Shown piece by piece: positions 1 to 6,821 of a stretch of DNA of 30,774 nucleotides; within the stretch, counting starts at the first letter, position 1; each line of letters begins with the position of its first letter. The position numbers and the translations under genes are program-made. The stretch covers positions 1 through 30,774 of the forward strand of contig JAEYNP010000021.1 of assembly GCA_023412495.1 (NCBI GenBank), in the 5' to 3' direction. The stretch comes from Pseudomonadota bacterium. Its GTDB lineage: Bacteria; Desulfobacterota; Desulfobulbia; Desulfobulbales; Desulfocapsaceae. The notes below the pieces were generated by a model, which was given only the letters and a program-made list of their open reading frames with translations, had not been told where the DNA came from and did no database searches.

Positions 1-75
1 AAACACCTGGGCGGTGGTTTGGTACCCATTCAAGGAACACACGGCCCTTTCTGCTCCTGAGGACTCTCGCCGCTT

Positions 76-94
76 TAGGAGCCTGGGGCTCCTA
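76..94 (-). terminator. Hairpin at the 3' end of the HTH gene
   Basis: A perfect 8-bp inverted repeat, TAGGAGCC-TGG-GGCTCCTA, ends one base before the stop codon of the HTH gene at 95-97. No T-run follows on the minus strand, so it is a weak or factor-assisted terminator, or an mRNA-stabilising 3' hairpin. The fold is seen directly; its function is inferred. Confidence 0.4.
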
Positions 95-292
95 TCAGTG
101 CATCTTGCCCTTGTTGCACACCTCGTAAATACTGACAGAGTCGATCAGTATCTTGCCGTTTTCCCTGGTCGCCCGCAACTCTCCGAAATCCAGGAGCCGG
201 TAGATCTCCTTCTTGCCGAGCCCGAGGTATTTCGCGGCCTCGGGCACGGTGACCACATCGGGAAGCAATTTTTGGGGCATGAATGTCTGCAT
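95..292 (-). CDS. Small excisionase-family (HTH_17/MerR-like) DNA-binding protein
   Basis: This 65-residue protein is almost entirely one winged-helix DNA-binding domain. The central part, VTVPEAAKYLGLGKKEIYRL followed by LDFGELRATRENGK, matches the 'excisionase family' pattern of a helix-turn-helix and a basic wing. Such proteins are either recombination directionality factors of mobile elements or small transcription regulators. The ATG at 292 has AGGAG seven bases upstream, which supports the start. No integrase or other phage gene is visible nearby, so a role in excision cannot be shown. A perfect inverted repeat 20 bp upstream (312-332) could be its own operator. The neighbouring DNA on the right is gene-free and carries repeated elements, which fits an old accessory insertion but does not prove it. 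Domain assignment is fairly sure; biological role unknown. Confidence 0.75.
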   Translation of the reverse strand: MQTFMPQKLLPDVVTVPEAAKYLGLGKKEIYRLLDFGELRATRENGKILIDSVSIYEVCNKGKMH

Positions 293-311
293 GAAAACTC
301 TCCTACGTGAA

Positions 312-332
312 TTGTCGGTAAGACTCCGACAA
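312..332. promoter_or_regulatory. Inverted repeat upstream of the HTH gene
   Basis: TTGTCGG-TAAGACT-CCGACAA is a perfect 7-bp inverted repeat with a 7-bp spacer. It lies 20 bp before the ATG of the small HTH gene. It could be a binding site for the HTH protein (autoregulation) or a 5'-UTR hairpin. Only the symmetry is seen; function is inferred. Confidence 0.35.
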
Positions 333-466
333 GCAATGACTGATACAATTGTTTTCCCGCTCTAAGGAAGCAGCGGAAATGACCTCCTTCGTGAGCTTTT
401 GCAAAATGGGATTGTCGTCCGAGATCAAGGCATTCGAAAAATTTTACCGCAGGCATAGAGTTAATA

Positions 467-594
467 CGGGCTGACGCCCACAACCCAAAGGTTGTTCTCC
501 CCCCACAGCAGAGGGAACTCTTTTTAGTTACCCCCTTGAGGAGTACCTTCACGAAATTCATTCTCAAAAAACACGAAATGAATTTCTAAGGTAC
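467..594. repeat. Structured repeat element, copy 1
   Basis: First of two direct copies of an element that begins with GGGCTGACG and ends with AATTTCTAAGGTAC. Hairpin 1 is ACAACC-CAAA-GGTTGT (480-495). A shared CCCACAGCA-type box lies in the middle. Hairpin 3 is TACCCC-CTTGA-GGAGTA (529-545, one mismatch). Copy 1 is about 30 bp longer than copy 2, because its tail carries an extra perfect inverted repeat, GAAATTCATT (553-562) with AATGAATTTC (577-586). Strand of transcription, if any, is not known. Family not recognised. Confidence 0.7.
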
Positions 595-782
595 TAATAT
601 TCCGAAGATAAAATTTTGAGCATAACGCGGAGATTGGGCAAAAAGACCCTTTTTGCGAAAGACTCACGTGTCAGACCATAAGCACTGAACCACCATCCGA
701 AAGGGGTTCCTGTTTACCTGGGCCGAGTCAGCCGGCTTTGAGGTTTACATCTGAATTTCTCGGTGTTATTTCTTTCCTCATG

Positions 783-880
783 CGGGGCTGACGTGCAGCC
801 CAAGGGCTGTTATCCCCTCCCACAGCAAAGGGGACTCTTTTCAGTACCCCCTTGAGGGGTAGAATGAATTTCTAAGGTAC
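783..880. repeat. Structured repeat element, copy 2, upstream of pncA
   Basis: Second copy of the element, ending 62 bp before the pncA start codon. Hairpin 1 is GCAGCC-CAAG-GGCTGT (795-810) and hairpin 3 is TACCCC-CTTGA-GGGGTA (845-861, perfect). Compared with copy 1, hairpin 1 has a compensatory change (A-T to G-C) and a consistent one (A-T to G-T), so the fold rather than the sequence seems to be kept. It lies in the leader of the NAD-salvage operon and could be part of its mRNA, but it may equally be a mobile repeat. Confidence 0.7.
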
Positions 881-942
881 GAAAGAGTAGGATCATCGGC
901 CGGGAAAGTCGGCCGGCATGTATCGGTCAAGGAGGAAGTCAG

Positions 943-1584
943 ATGAAGAACGCCCTGTTGCTTGTGGATATCCAAAACGATTTCTGCCCCGGCGGCGCAT
1001 TGCCGGTGCCCGAGGGCGACCGGATCGTGCCGGCGATCAACCGACTCATGCACGTGCAGTTCTTTCCGAAGGTCGTCGCCACCAAGGACTGGCATCCGCC
1101 GGACCACATCAGCTTTGCCAGCCGCTACCGGAAAGGAGTATACGCCTCGGTGGACACGCCCTACGGGCCGCAGATTCTCTGGCCCGACCACTGCGTCCAG
1201 GGAACATGGGGGGCGGAGTTCCATCCGGCTCTGGAAGCCGGTCTCATTCGCCAGGTGGTCTATAAGGGCACCAACCAGGAGATCGACAGCTACAGCACAT
1301 TCTTCGACAACGCCCGGCTACAGCAGACGGGGCTTCACGCCTACCTACAGGATGCCGGAATCACCGATCTCTATCTCGCAGGCCTTGCCACCGATTACTG
1401 CGTCCTGTTCAGTGCCCTGGATGCCCTGGAACTCGGGTATAAGGTAACAGTGATCGAAGACTGCTGCCGGGGCGTCGAAGTCCGCCCTGGAGACAGCGTA
1501 AGGGCCTTGGAACGGATTGTCGCCGCCGGCGGACAGATAACGACCAGTCAGGATTTTATCGACGTGCGAAAGGAAGGAAGATAA
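943..1584 (+). CDS. pncA: Nicotinamidase
   Basis: The enzyme hydrolyses nicotinamide to nicotinate and ammonia in the cytoplasmic NAD salvage pathway. The 213 residues match the usual length of bacterial PncA (isochorismatase-like fold). The catalytic triad is visible as D9 in LLLVDIQNDF, K108 in VYKGTN and C153 in ATDYCV. The metal site is represented by D49 and H51 in KDWHPPDH and by the histidine in WPDHCVQG. The start ATG has AAGGAGG seven bases upstream. Its TAA stop shares one base with the ATG of pncB (TAATG), so the two are translationally coupled, and they catalyse consecutive steps. The leader contains a structured repeat (783-880). Function is secure by motif. Confidence 0.95.
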   Translation: MKNALLLVDIQNDFCPGGALPVPEGDRIVPAINRLMHVQFFPKVVATKDWHPPDHISFASRYRKGVYASVDTPYGPQILWPDHCVQGTWGAEFHPALEAGLIRQVVYKGTNQEIDSYSTFFDNARLQQTGLHAYLQDAGITDLYLAGLATDYCVLFSALDALELGYKVTVIEDCCRGVEVRPGDSVRALERIVAAGGQITTSQDFIDVRKEGR

Positions 1585-3152
1585 TGAGACGCGCACACCG
1601 GCAGTTGAGCGAAGGCATCCTGTTGACGGACCAGTACCAGCTGACCATGGCCCAGCTCTATTTCCGCCAGGGGCTGCACAACATGGAAGCACAGTTCGAG
1701 TATTTCTACCGTAAAAATCCGTCCTACGGCTCCCATCAGGCGGGTTACACCATCCTCGCGGGAACCGGCAGCCTCTTCGAGTGGATGGCGGAGGAGCGTT
1801 TCACCGAACGGGAGATCGACTATCTCAGGCGCCAGACCGGCCGCAGCGGTAAGCCTCTCTTCCACGCTGATTTTCTCGATTGGCTAATGAAGGACGGCCA
1901 TTTCGGAAAAATCCGGATGAAGGGCTTGCAGGAGGGCCGGGTCGCCCACCCCACCGTGCCGCTCCTGACCGTCCAGGGTCCAATGGCTATGGCCCAGATC
2001 CTCGAGACGCCGCTCTTGAACCACATGAACTACCAGACCCTCATCGCCACCAAAGCCTCGCGTATGCACCAGGCAGCGACCGGCCGGCCGATCCTCGAGT
2101 TCGGCCTGCGGCGGGCGCAGGGGTATGGCGGCAATGCCGGGGTTCGCGGGGCACTGGTCGGCGGGGTGGATGCTTCCAGCAACGTGGGCATCTCCCATGC
2201 CCTGGGAGTCGATCCGAAAGGCACCCACGCCCACTCGATGGTCCAGGCCTTCGGGGCTCTCGGCGCAGGCGAGATCGGCGCCTTCCGGGCCTACGCCGAA
2301 ACCTACCCGGACGACTGCCTCCTGTTGGTCGATACCGTCAATACCCTGGAGAGCGGCGTTCCCAACGCCATCAAGGTCTTCGAGGAGCTGCGCAGCAAGG
2401 GCCACCGGCCGGTGGGCATCCGCCTCGACTCAGGAGACCTCGCCCATCTCGCCCTCCAAGCCGCGCAAGCCATGAACGCGGCAGGTTTCCCCGACACCAC
2501 CATCGTCCTCTCCAATCAGCTGGACGAGATGGTCATCTGGCAGATCATCAGCCAGATCCGCAGCGAGGCCCCGAAGATGGGCCTTGCGCCTGCGGACGTC
2601 ATCAACAGGCTGGTCTTCGGCGTCGGCACGGCCCTTATCACCAGCCAGGGCGCTCCGGCCCTCGACGGCGTCTATAAACTCACGGCCGTAAAGGACGGAG
2701 GCCAGTGGAAACCGGCCATCAAGATCTCCGAGACGCCTGGCAAGACCATCAACCCGGGAACAAAAAACATCTGGCGGCTCTACGACCGGCGGGACAAGGC
2801 GGTCTGCGACGTCCTGGCCATGGAGGACGAGCGCCTCGACCAGGCCTCTGAGATCCACCTCCACCACCCGGTTGAGTTCCAGATCCAGCGCACCCTCACG
2901 CGGGAAGAACTCTCCCGCGTCGAGCGACTGAACGTCGACCTCCCCCAGACCGGCCCCGAATCCCCCCTCGCCGACGCCCTCGATGCCATGCGCGGCCGCC
3001 GGGAACACGACCTCGCCTGCCTGGACGACGGAGTGAAACGGATGGTCAACCCCCATGTCTATCACATTTCGCTGACGAACCCACTCTGGGAACTGAAACA
3101 GAAGCTGGTCAGGAATCAGAGGCCGGAAGCCGGAGGGCAGAAGCCAAAATAG
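1584..3152 (+). CDS. pncB: Nicotinate phosphoribosyltransferase
   Basis: It converts nicotinate and PRPP to nicotinate mononucleotide, the step after PncA. The N-terminus LLTDQYQLTMAQLYFRQG is typical of the long NAPRT type. FGLRRAQGYGG is the phosphate-binding region, GTHAHSMVQAF holds the conserved catalytic histidine (about H217), and VGIRLDSGDLAHLA is the C-terminal part of the PRPP/nicotinate site. At 522 residues it is slightly longer than most relatives. The last dozen residues (NQRPEAGGQKPK) are encoded by the left arm of a dispersed inverted repeat (3114-3212), so the natural C-terminus was probably altered by that element. The gene converges on the EAL gene, leaving 22 bp between stops. 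Function is secure. Confidence 0.95.
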   Translation: MRRAHRQLSEGILLTDQYQLTMAQLYFRQGLHNMEAQFEYFYRKNPSYGSHQAGYTILAGTGSLFEWMAEERFTEREIDYLRRQTGRSGKPLFHADFLDWLMKDGHFGKIRMKGLQEGRVAHPTVPLLTVQGPMAMAQILETPLLNHMNYQTLIATKASRMHQAATGRPILEFGLRRAQGYGGNAGVRGALVGGVDASSNVGISHALGVDPKGTHAHSMVQAFGALGAGEIGAFRAYAETYPDDCLLLVDTVNTLESGVPNAIKVFEELRSKGHRPVGIRLDSGDLAHLALQAAQAMNAAGFPDTTIVLSNQLDEMVIWQIISQIRSEAPKMGLAPADVINRLVFGVGTALITSQGAPALDGVYKLTAVKDGGQWKPAIKISETPGKTINPGTKNIWRLYDRRDKAVCDVLAMEDERLDQASEIHLHHPVEFQIQRTLTREELSRVERLNVDLPQTGPESPLADALDAMRGRREHDLACLDDGVKRMVNPHVYHISLTNPLWELKQKLVRNQRPEAGGQKPK

Positions 3153-3212
3153 AATGTCGCCTCCGGCGACCACATTATCTGTCTTCTGTCCTCTGTCCTC
3201 TGGCTTCTGATT
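3114..3212. repeat. Dispersed inverted-repeat element, copy A
   Basis: A 99-bp imperfect palindrome. The left arm starts AATCAGAGGCCGGAAGCC and the right arm ends CTCTGGCTTCTGATT. About 26 of 34 positions pair, and most of the differences are G/A transitions. The centre holds a perfect GTCGCC-TCC-GGCGAC hairpin (3156-3170). It forms the C-terminal codons of both convergent genes, pncB and the EAL gene, and could act as a bidirectional terminator. Related copies occur at 13920-14053 and about 19424-19511. Confidence 0.75.
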
Positions 3213-5415
3213 CCGGTATCCGATCCAGATCGAAAAGCTGGACCACCTCCTCCGCCGGCAGCGGCCGGCTGTAGAGGTTGCCCTGGAGGAGTTCGCAGCG
3301 CAGGAGGCGGAGCATCTTGGCCTGCTCCTCCAGTTCCACCCCCTCGGCCACCACCTCGAGCCCCAGGGAATGGGCGAGGGTGATGATGGAGCTGACGATA
3401 GCCATGCTGTTGGGGCGTTCGGTCATCTCGACGATGAAGGAACGGTCGATCTTGAGGGCGTTCACCGGCAGCTGGCTGAGATAGCTCAACGAGGAATAGC
3501 CGGTCCCGAAATCGTCGATGGCGATGTGAAAACCCATCTCCCGGACGGCCTCCAGCTTGGGGATGTTCTGTTTCACCTCGGTCATCACCGCGCTTTCGGT
3601 GATCTCCATGTCCAGGCCGTCGCTGTAGCCGTCGGTGTCCTGCAGAATCTGGCGCAGGGAAGGGATGAAGTTCTTCTGCCGCAGCTGGATGGGCGAGACG
3701 TTCACCGCCACCCGCGGAGGGTTGAGCTTCATCCTGCGCCATTTGTAAAGATCCTCCGCCGCCCGCCGCATCACCCAGTCGCCGATCACGATGATCATGC
3801 CGGTTTCTTCCAAGAGCGGAATGAATCCGCCGGGCAGGACCATGCCGCTCTCAGGATCGGTATAGCGAAGCAGGGCCTCGAGGCCCATGAGCCGACCATT
3901 GGCGGCCGAGACCTTCGGCTGGTAATGAACATCCAGGGCCCCCCGCTCGATCGCCTTGCGCAACTTGGCCTGCATGGTGACCGAGTGGATGATCCGGTCG
4001 TTCATCGCCGCATCGTACAACAGATACGGTTCGTCCTTGCGATGAGCCCTCTTGAGGGCGATCTCGGCGTTCTTGAAAAGCGTCTCGGCGTCGCCGGCAT
4101 CGGCGGGAAAGAGGGAAATGCCGACCTTGACGGCAATGTGGATTTCGGTGTCGTCGACCTGAAAAGGTTTGGCGAAGGTGCTGAAGACCTCCTGCTCCAG
4201 GATATGGGCGACCAGATCAGGTTCGTTGGTATTGGTGAAGGACAGAGCGAATCTCTCGGCCCCCAGTTTCGCCACCGTCTCGCACTCGCGGGACTCGCCG
4301 AAGCGCTCGGCTATCTGCTTGAGGAGACGGTCGCCGACGTGGCGCCCGTAGGTGTCGCTGACGTCTGAGAAATGCACCAGGTCGACCAGCAGCAGGACGG
4401 CGATCATCCCCGCCCGCTCCGCCGCCTGCAGCTGGAGAGAAAGTTGTTCCATCAACAGGCTGCGGTTGGGCAGCCCGGTCAGAAGGTCGTAGTACGCCAG
4501 GTAGTTGAGCTGTTCCCCTTTCTGGATATGTTCCAGGGCAAAGGAGAGGTCCCCCGCCATTTCCGTCAGCAGCCGCATCTCTTCGGATTTGAAAGCATCC
4601 GGTTCGGACGAGAAAAGAGCAAAAACACCGTTCACCTTGCCATCAATTTTGAGCGGCAGCAGACCGTAGGCTGGGAACCCCCCGGCAAAATCGTTCCAGG
4701 TCACCGGATTTTCCTCGTCCCGGTGCCGGACAATCGGCACACCCTCCTGGTAGACCCGATCAATCGAGCTGCTCACCTCTTCGCTGATCGCATCGACAGG
4801 GGAGGTCTGGCAGTTCGGACTGCCGCCGCCAAGATGGCACCAGGTATCGCTGACGATCTCCCCCGAGTTGCGCATGCTGATCCAAGCTACGGGATAGCCG
4901 CCCTGGTTGACGGCGATCCGGCAGGCCTCCGTGAACAATGCCTCGCGGTCCTCCAGGCGAACGATGGCCGAATTGATGCTGCTGAGAATGAGATAGAGAC
5001 GGGCCAGATCCTCGGTAATGCGCTGGCTCTCGCGGAGCTCATAAGTGCGTTCCTCCACTCGTTGCTCGAGGGTCGCGTTGGCCTGCTGCAGCTGTTTGAT
5101 GGTGTCGTTGAACCCGCGATGCATCATCTCGAACGGCGCCATCACCTCGGCCAGGAACTCTTCGCTGCGGCGAAGGTAGTCACTCATCCTTTCGATGGAG
5201 CCCCCGCAGCGCATGGCCTTCCAGACGACATCCTGGTGCATCGTCACCAGATCGAGAATGTTCATCTGGTCGGCAACTGCGCGACGGCCGAGCTCATAGG
5301 CGCACATCAGCCCCTCTTCGCCTTCTTCGGTGAGGGCGTATTCCTTCAAGGCGCGCGCATAAGCGTTCTTGAACGGTGTATCTTGATCAGCGGGTATCTG
5401 ACTGCCCATGCTCAC
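3175..5415 (-). CDS. RsbU_N-GAF-GGDEF(degenerate)-EAL protein, probable stressosome-controlled c-di-GMP phosphodiesterase
   Basis: Domain order over 746 residues: about 10-115 is an RsbU-type N-terminal domain (helical, with VADQMNILDLVTMHQDVV and FLAEVMAPFEMMHRG), which in RsbU binds the kinase RsbT. A coiled-coil linker follows, then a GAF domain (about 135-300), a GGDEF domain (about 305-465) and an EAL domain (about 485-735). The GGDEF signature reads GAERF at 385-389, so cyclase activity is unlikely. The EAL domain keeps E513-A-L, NVSPIQL, EITES, DDFGTGYSSL and AEGVE, so c-di-GMP hydrolysis is expected. The start is GTG at 5415 with GGAGG nine bases upstream, overlapping the rsbX stop as GTGA; an ATG two codons later is possible. 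It is the last gene of the stressosome operon, and the RsbU-like domain suggests direct control by RsbT. The last residues come from the dispersed repeat at 3114-3212. Confidence 0.9.
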   Translation of the reverse strand: MSMGSQIPADQDTPFKNAYARALKEYALTEEGEEGLMCAYELGRRAVADQMNILDLVTMHQDVVWKAMRCGGSIERMSDYLRRSEEFLAEVMAPFEMMHRGFNDTIKQLQQANATLEQRVEERTYELRESQRITEDLARLYLILSSINSAIVRLEDREALFTEACRIAVNQGGYPVAWISMRNSGEIVSDTWCHLGGGSPNCQTSPVDAISEEVSSSIDRVYQEGVPIVRHRDEENPVTWNDFAGGFPAYGLLPLKIDGKVNGVFALFSSEPDAFKSEEMRLLTEMAGDLSFALEHIQKGEQLNYLAYYDLLTGLPNRSLLMEQLSLQLQAAERAGMIAVLLLVDLVHFSDVSDTYGRHVGDRLLKQIAERFGESRECETVAKLGAERFALSFTNTNEPDLVAHILEQEVFSTFAKPFQVDDTEIHIAVKVGISLFPADAGDAETLFKNAEIALKRAHRKDEPYLLYDAAMNDRIIHSVTMQAKLRKAIERGALDVHYQPKVSAANGRLMGLEALLRYTDPESGMVLPGGFIPLLEETGMIIVIGDWVMRRAAEDLYKWRRMKLNPPRVAVNVSPIQLRQKNFIPSLRQILQDTDGYSDGLDMEITESAVMTEVKQNIPKLEAVREMGFHIAIDDFGTGYSSLSYLSQLPVNALKIDRSFIVEMTERPNSMAIVSSIITLAHSLGLEVVAEGVELEEQAKMLRLLRCELLQGNLYSRPLPAEEVVQLFDLDRIPESEARGQRTEDR

Positions 5416-6050
5416 GACGAATTACCTCCAGGCGTCGTTGCATTGAAAAAGTAGCGGGCCACGAGGACGAGGGCATCGTCGCTGGACTTGCCGAACCGAT
5501 CGAGAATGTATTCGGCAAGCTTGTCCGGCGGTTGGGGCTGGCTTATGGCCTGTACGAATCGGCAATCTATGCCGTCGGTGGCCAGCACCAGGATATCCCC
5601 GTCCTGCAACTGCAGAAAAGAGGTCTGCAGGCCGGGAATCCTCGCCCCGACGATGCCGCCGCGCATCGTTATGTACTCTTTCGGGAGGGCGGGATCCGCA
5701 TGCCGGATCACTCCTTCCACATTGCCCACTCCGGCCCAGCTGAGCAGGCATCGTTTCCTGTCGATGGCGACCACGGTCGCCGCGCTGCCGCGGGTATTCT
5801 TCAAGGCCTCGTGGCAGCGCCGGATCAACCGGTCCGGCGCCTCCTCGATATGCCGTCGCAACACCTCGATCAAGGTCCTGCTGGCCAGCGCCGCTTCGGC
5901 CCCGTGGCCCAGGCCGTCAGCCACCGCGAGCAACCAGCCCGTCGTCGTTTCGGCCACCAGATGGCTGTCGCCGCACTGTTCCTCACCCGGGAAAGGCCGC
6001 ATCGCGATGTGCCATTCCAGTACCCCGTTTTTGTTGCATTGGCCCGTCAT
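5412..6050 (-). CDS. rsbX: RsbX-like PP2C-family serine phosphatase
   Basis: A single-domain PP2C/SpoIIE-type phosphatase of 212 residues. Metal-binding motifs are LLAVADGLGHG near the N-terminus and LVLATDGIDCRF near the C-terminus; SWAGVGNVEG is the typical central motif. In Bacillus, RsbX dephosphorylates RsbS and RsbR and resets the stressosome; the same role is inferred here from gene order. I chose the ATG at 6050 because it overlaps the rsbT stop (TAATG) and has GGGAG eight bases upstream; an ATG at 6065 would add five residues. The 3' end overlaps the GTG start of the EAL gene. Catalytic aspartates are present, so it should be active. Confidence 0.9.
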   Translation of the reverse strand: MTGQCNKNGVLEWHIAMRPFPGEEQCGDSHLVAETTTGWLLAVADGLGHGAEAALASRTLIEVLRRHIEEAPDRLIRRCHEALKNTRGSAATVVAIDRKRCLLSWAGVGNVEGVIRHADPALPKEYITMRGGIVGARIPGLQTSFLQLQDGDILVLATDGIDCRFVQAISQPQPPDKLAEYILDRFGKSSDDALVLVARYFFNATTPGGNSS

Positions 6051-6451
6051 TACCGCTGCTCCCATTTGACCATCGTCACCGTCGTGCCTTTCCCGACCTC
6101 GGAGACGATCTGGAAGTCGTCCATCAGCCGCCGCGCCCCCGGCAGGCCCAGGCCCATGCCGCGCGAGGTTGAATAGCCGTCCTGCATGGCCTGGGCGATA
6201 TCGACAATCCCGGGCCCACTGTCGCGGGCGATGACCAGGAGGCCACGCCTGCCGCCTCTCACGATGCTGCGGAACTCGATCTCGCCCCTTCCGGCATACT
6301 GCACGATATTGCGGGCTATTTCGGAAATGGCGGTGGCCATCAGGGTCAGATCGCTCCCCGAGATACCGAGCGCCATCGCCAGTTCGCGCCCCTTCTGGCG
6401 CGCAAGCATCACCCCCGTGTCGGAAGCAACCTTGATGAGTTCACCGTCCAT
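6050..6451 (-). CDS. rsbT: RsbT-like serine kinase / anti-sigma-factor-type ATPase
   Basis: A 133-residue GHKL ATPase. The N-box is ISEIARNIVQYAGRGEI, followed by DSGPGI and GMGLGLPGARRLM, which form the ATP lid. In the stressosome RsbT is held by RsbR/RsbS, phosphorylates them on stress and is then released to activate a partner through an RsbU-type domain. Such a domain is present in the last gene of this operon (3175-5415). The ATG at 6451 (MDGELIK) is preferred because it overlaps the end of rsbS by 11 bp and matches the family length; a longer frame to 6514 would add 21 unrelated residues. It overlaps rsbX by one base. Confidence 0.92.
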   Translation of the reverse strand: MDGELIKVASDTGVMLARQKGRELAMALGISGSDLTLMATAISEIARNIVQYAGRGEIEFRSIVRGGRRGLLVIARDSGPGIVDIAQAMQDGYSTSRGMGLGLPGARRLMDDFQIVSEVGKGTTVTMVKWEQR

Positions 6452-6821
6452 TTCTGCCGAGCCCGTCCTTGTTGTTATCGGCCTTGAGCATGGCGATGCC
6501 GTCTTCCAGGTCAAGGCACGTGATTGTTCCTTCCAGCGACAGACCCAGTTGGACCATCGAAAAGGCGATCTCCGGCTGGATGCCGACCACCGCCACCTTC
6601 GCGCCCAGGAGGCGGGTCATCTGCGTAATGGAGCGCAGAGTCCTCGCGGCGAAGGAATCCATGACATCGAGCACCGTCACGTCGATCACCACCCCTTTGG
6701 ATCGATACCTGCGAACTGCCCGGACCAGGTTTCCCTGCAAATCGGTGAGATCGGTATCCGTCAGCGCGCCCTGGATCGAGGCGATCAGATAGTCGCCCTG
6801 TTTCAGGATCGGCACCTCCAT
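6441..6821 (-). CDS. rsbS: RsbS-like STAS-domain stressosome scaffold protein
   Basis: A single STAS domain of 126 residues. GVVIDVTVLDVMDSFAARTL contains S56, which sits at the place of the phosphorylated serine of Bacillus RsbS (DSF). MTRLLGAKVAVVGIQPEIAF is also typical. RsbS forms the stressosome core with RsbR and is the main substrate of RsbT. The start codon shares one base with the stop of rsbR (TGATG), and the 3' end overlaps rsbT by 11 bp, so the genes are translationally coupled. The C-terminal dozen residues after KADNNKDG are not part of the domain and are also the rsbT translation-start region. Confidence 0.93.
   Translation of the reverse strand: MEVPILKQGDYLIASIQGALTDTDLTDLQGNLVRAVRRYRSKGVVIDVTVLDVMDSFAARTLRSITQMTRLLGAKVAVVGIQPEIAFSMVQLGLSLEGTITCLDLEDGIAMLKADNNKDGLGRNGR

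Larger units (their letters stand above)
293..942. other. Gene-free region of 650 bp with repeated structured elements
   Basis: No credible coding sequence is present here. It holds the upstream region of the HTH gene, two direct copies of a hairpin-rich element (467-594 and 783-880, listed separately), and a perfect hairpin GCAAAAAG-ACC-CTTTTTGC at 638-656. The promoter of pncA-pncB should lie in the right part, but no clear -35/-10 pair could be picked. The pncA Shine-Dalgarno AAGGAGG is at about 929-935. Confidence 0.7.

Noticed and set aside
145..567. Minus-strand frame of 140 codons across the first repeat element
   Set aside because: It overlaps the well-supported HTH gene in another frame, and its sequence has no domain features.
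1880..2677. Long +2 open frame inside pncB
   Set aside because: Low-complexity Arg/Pro/Gly composition typical of a shifted frame in GC-rich DNA; pncB has all family motifs.
3370..5454. Long plus-strand frames opposite the EAL gene
   Set aside because: Their translations are His/Asp/Val-rich antisense shadows with no domain; the minus-strand protein is unambiguous.
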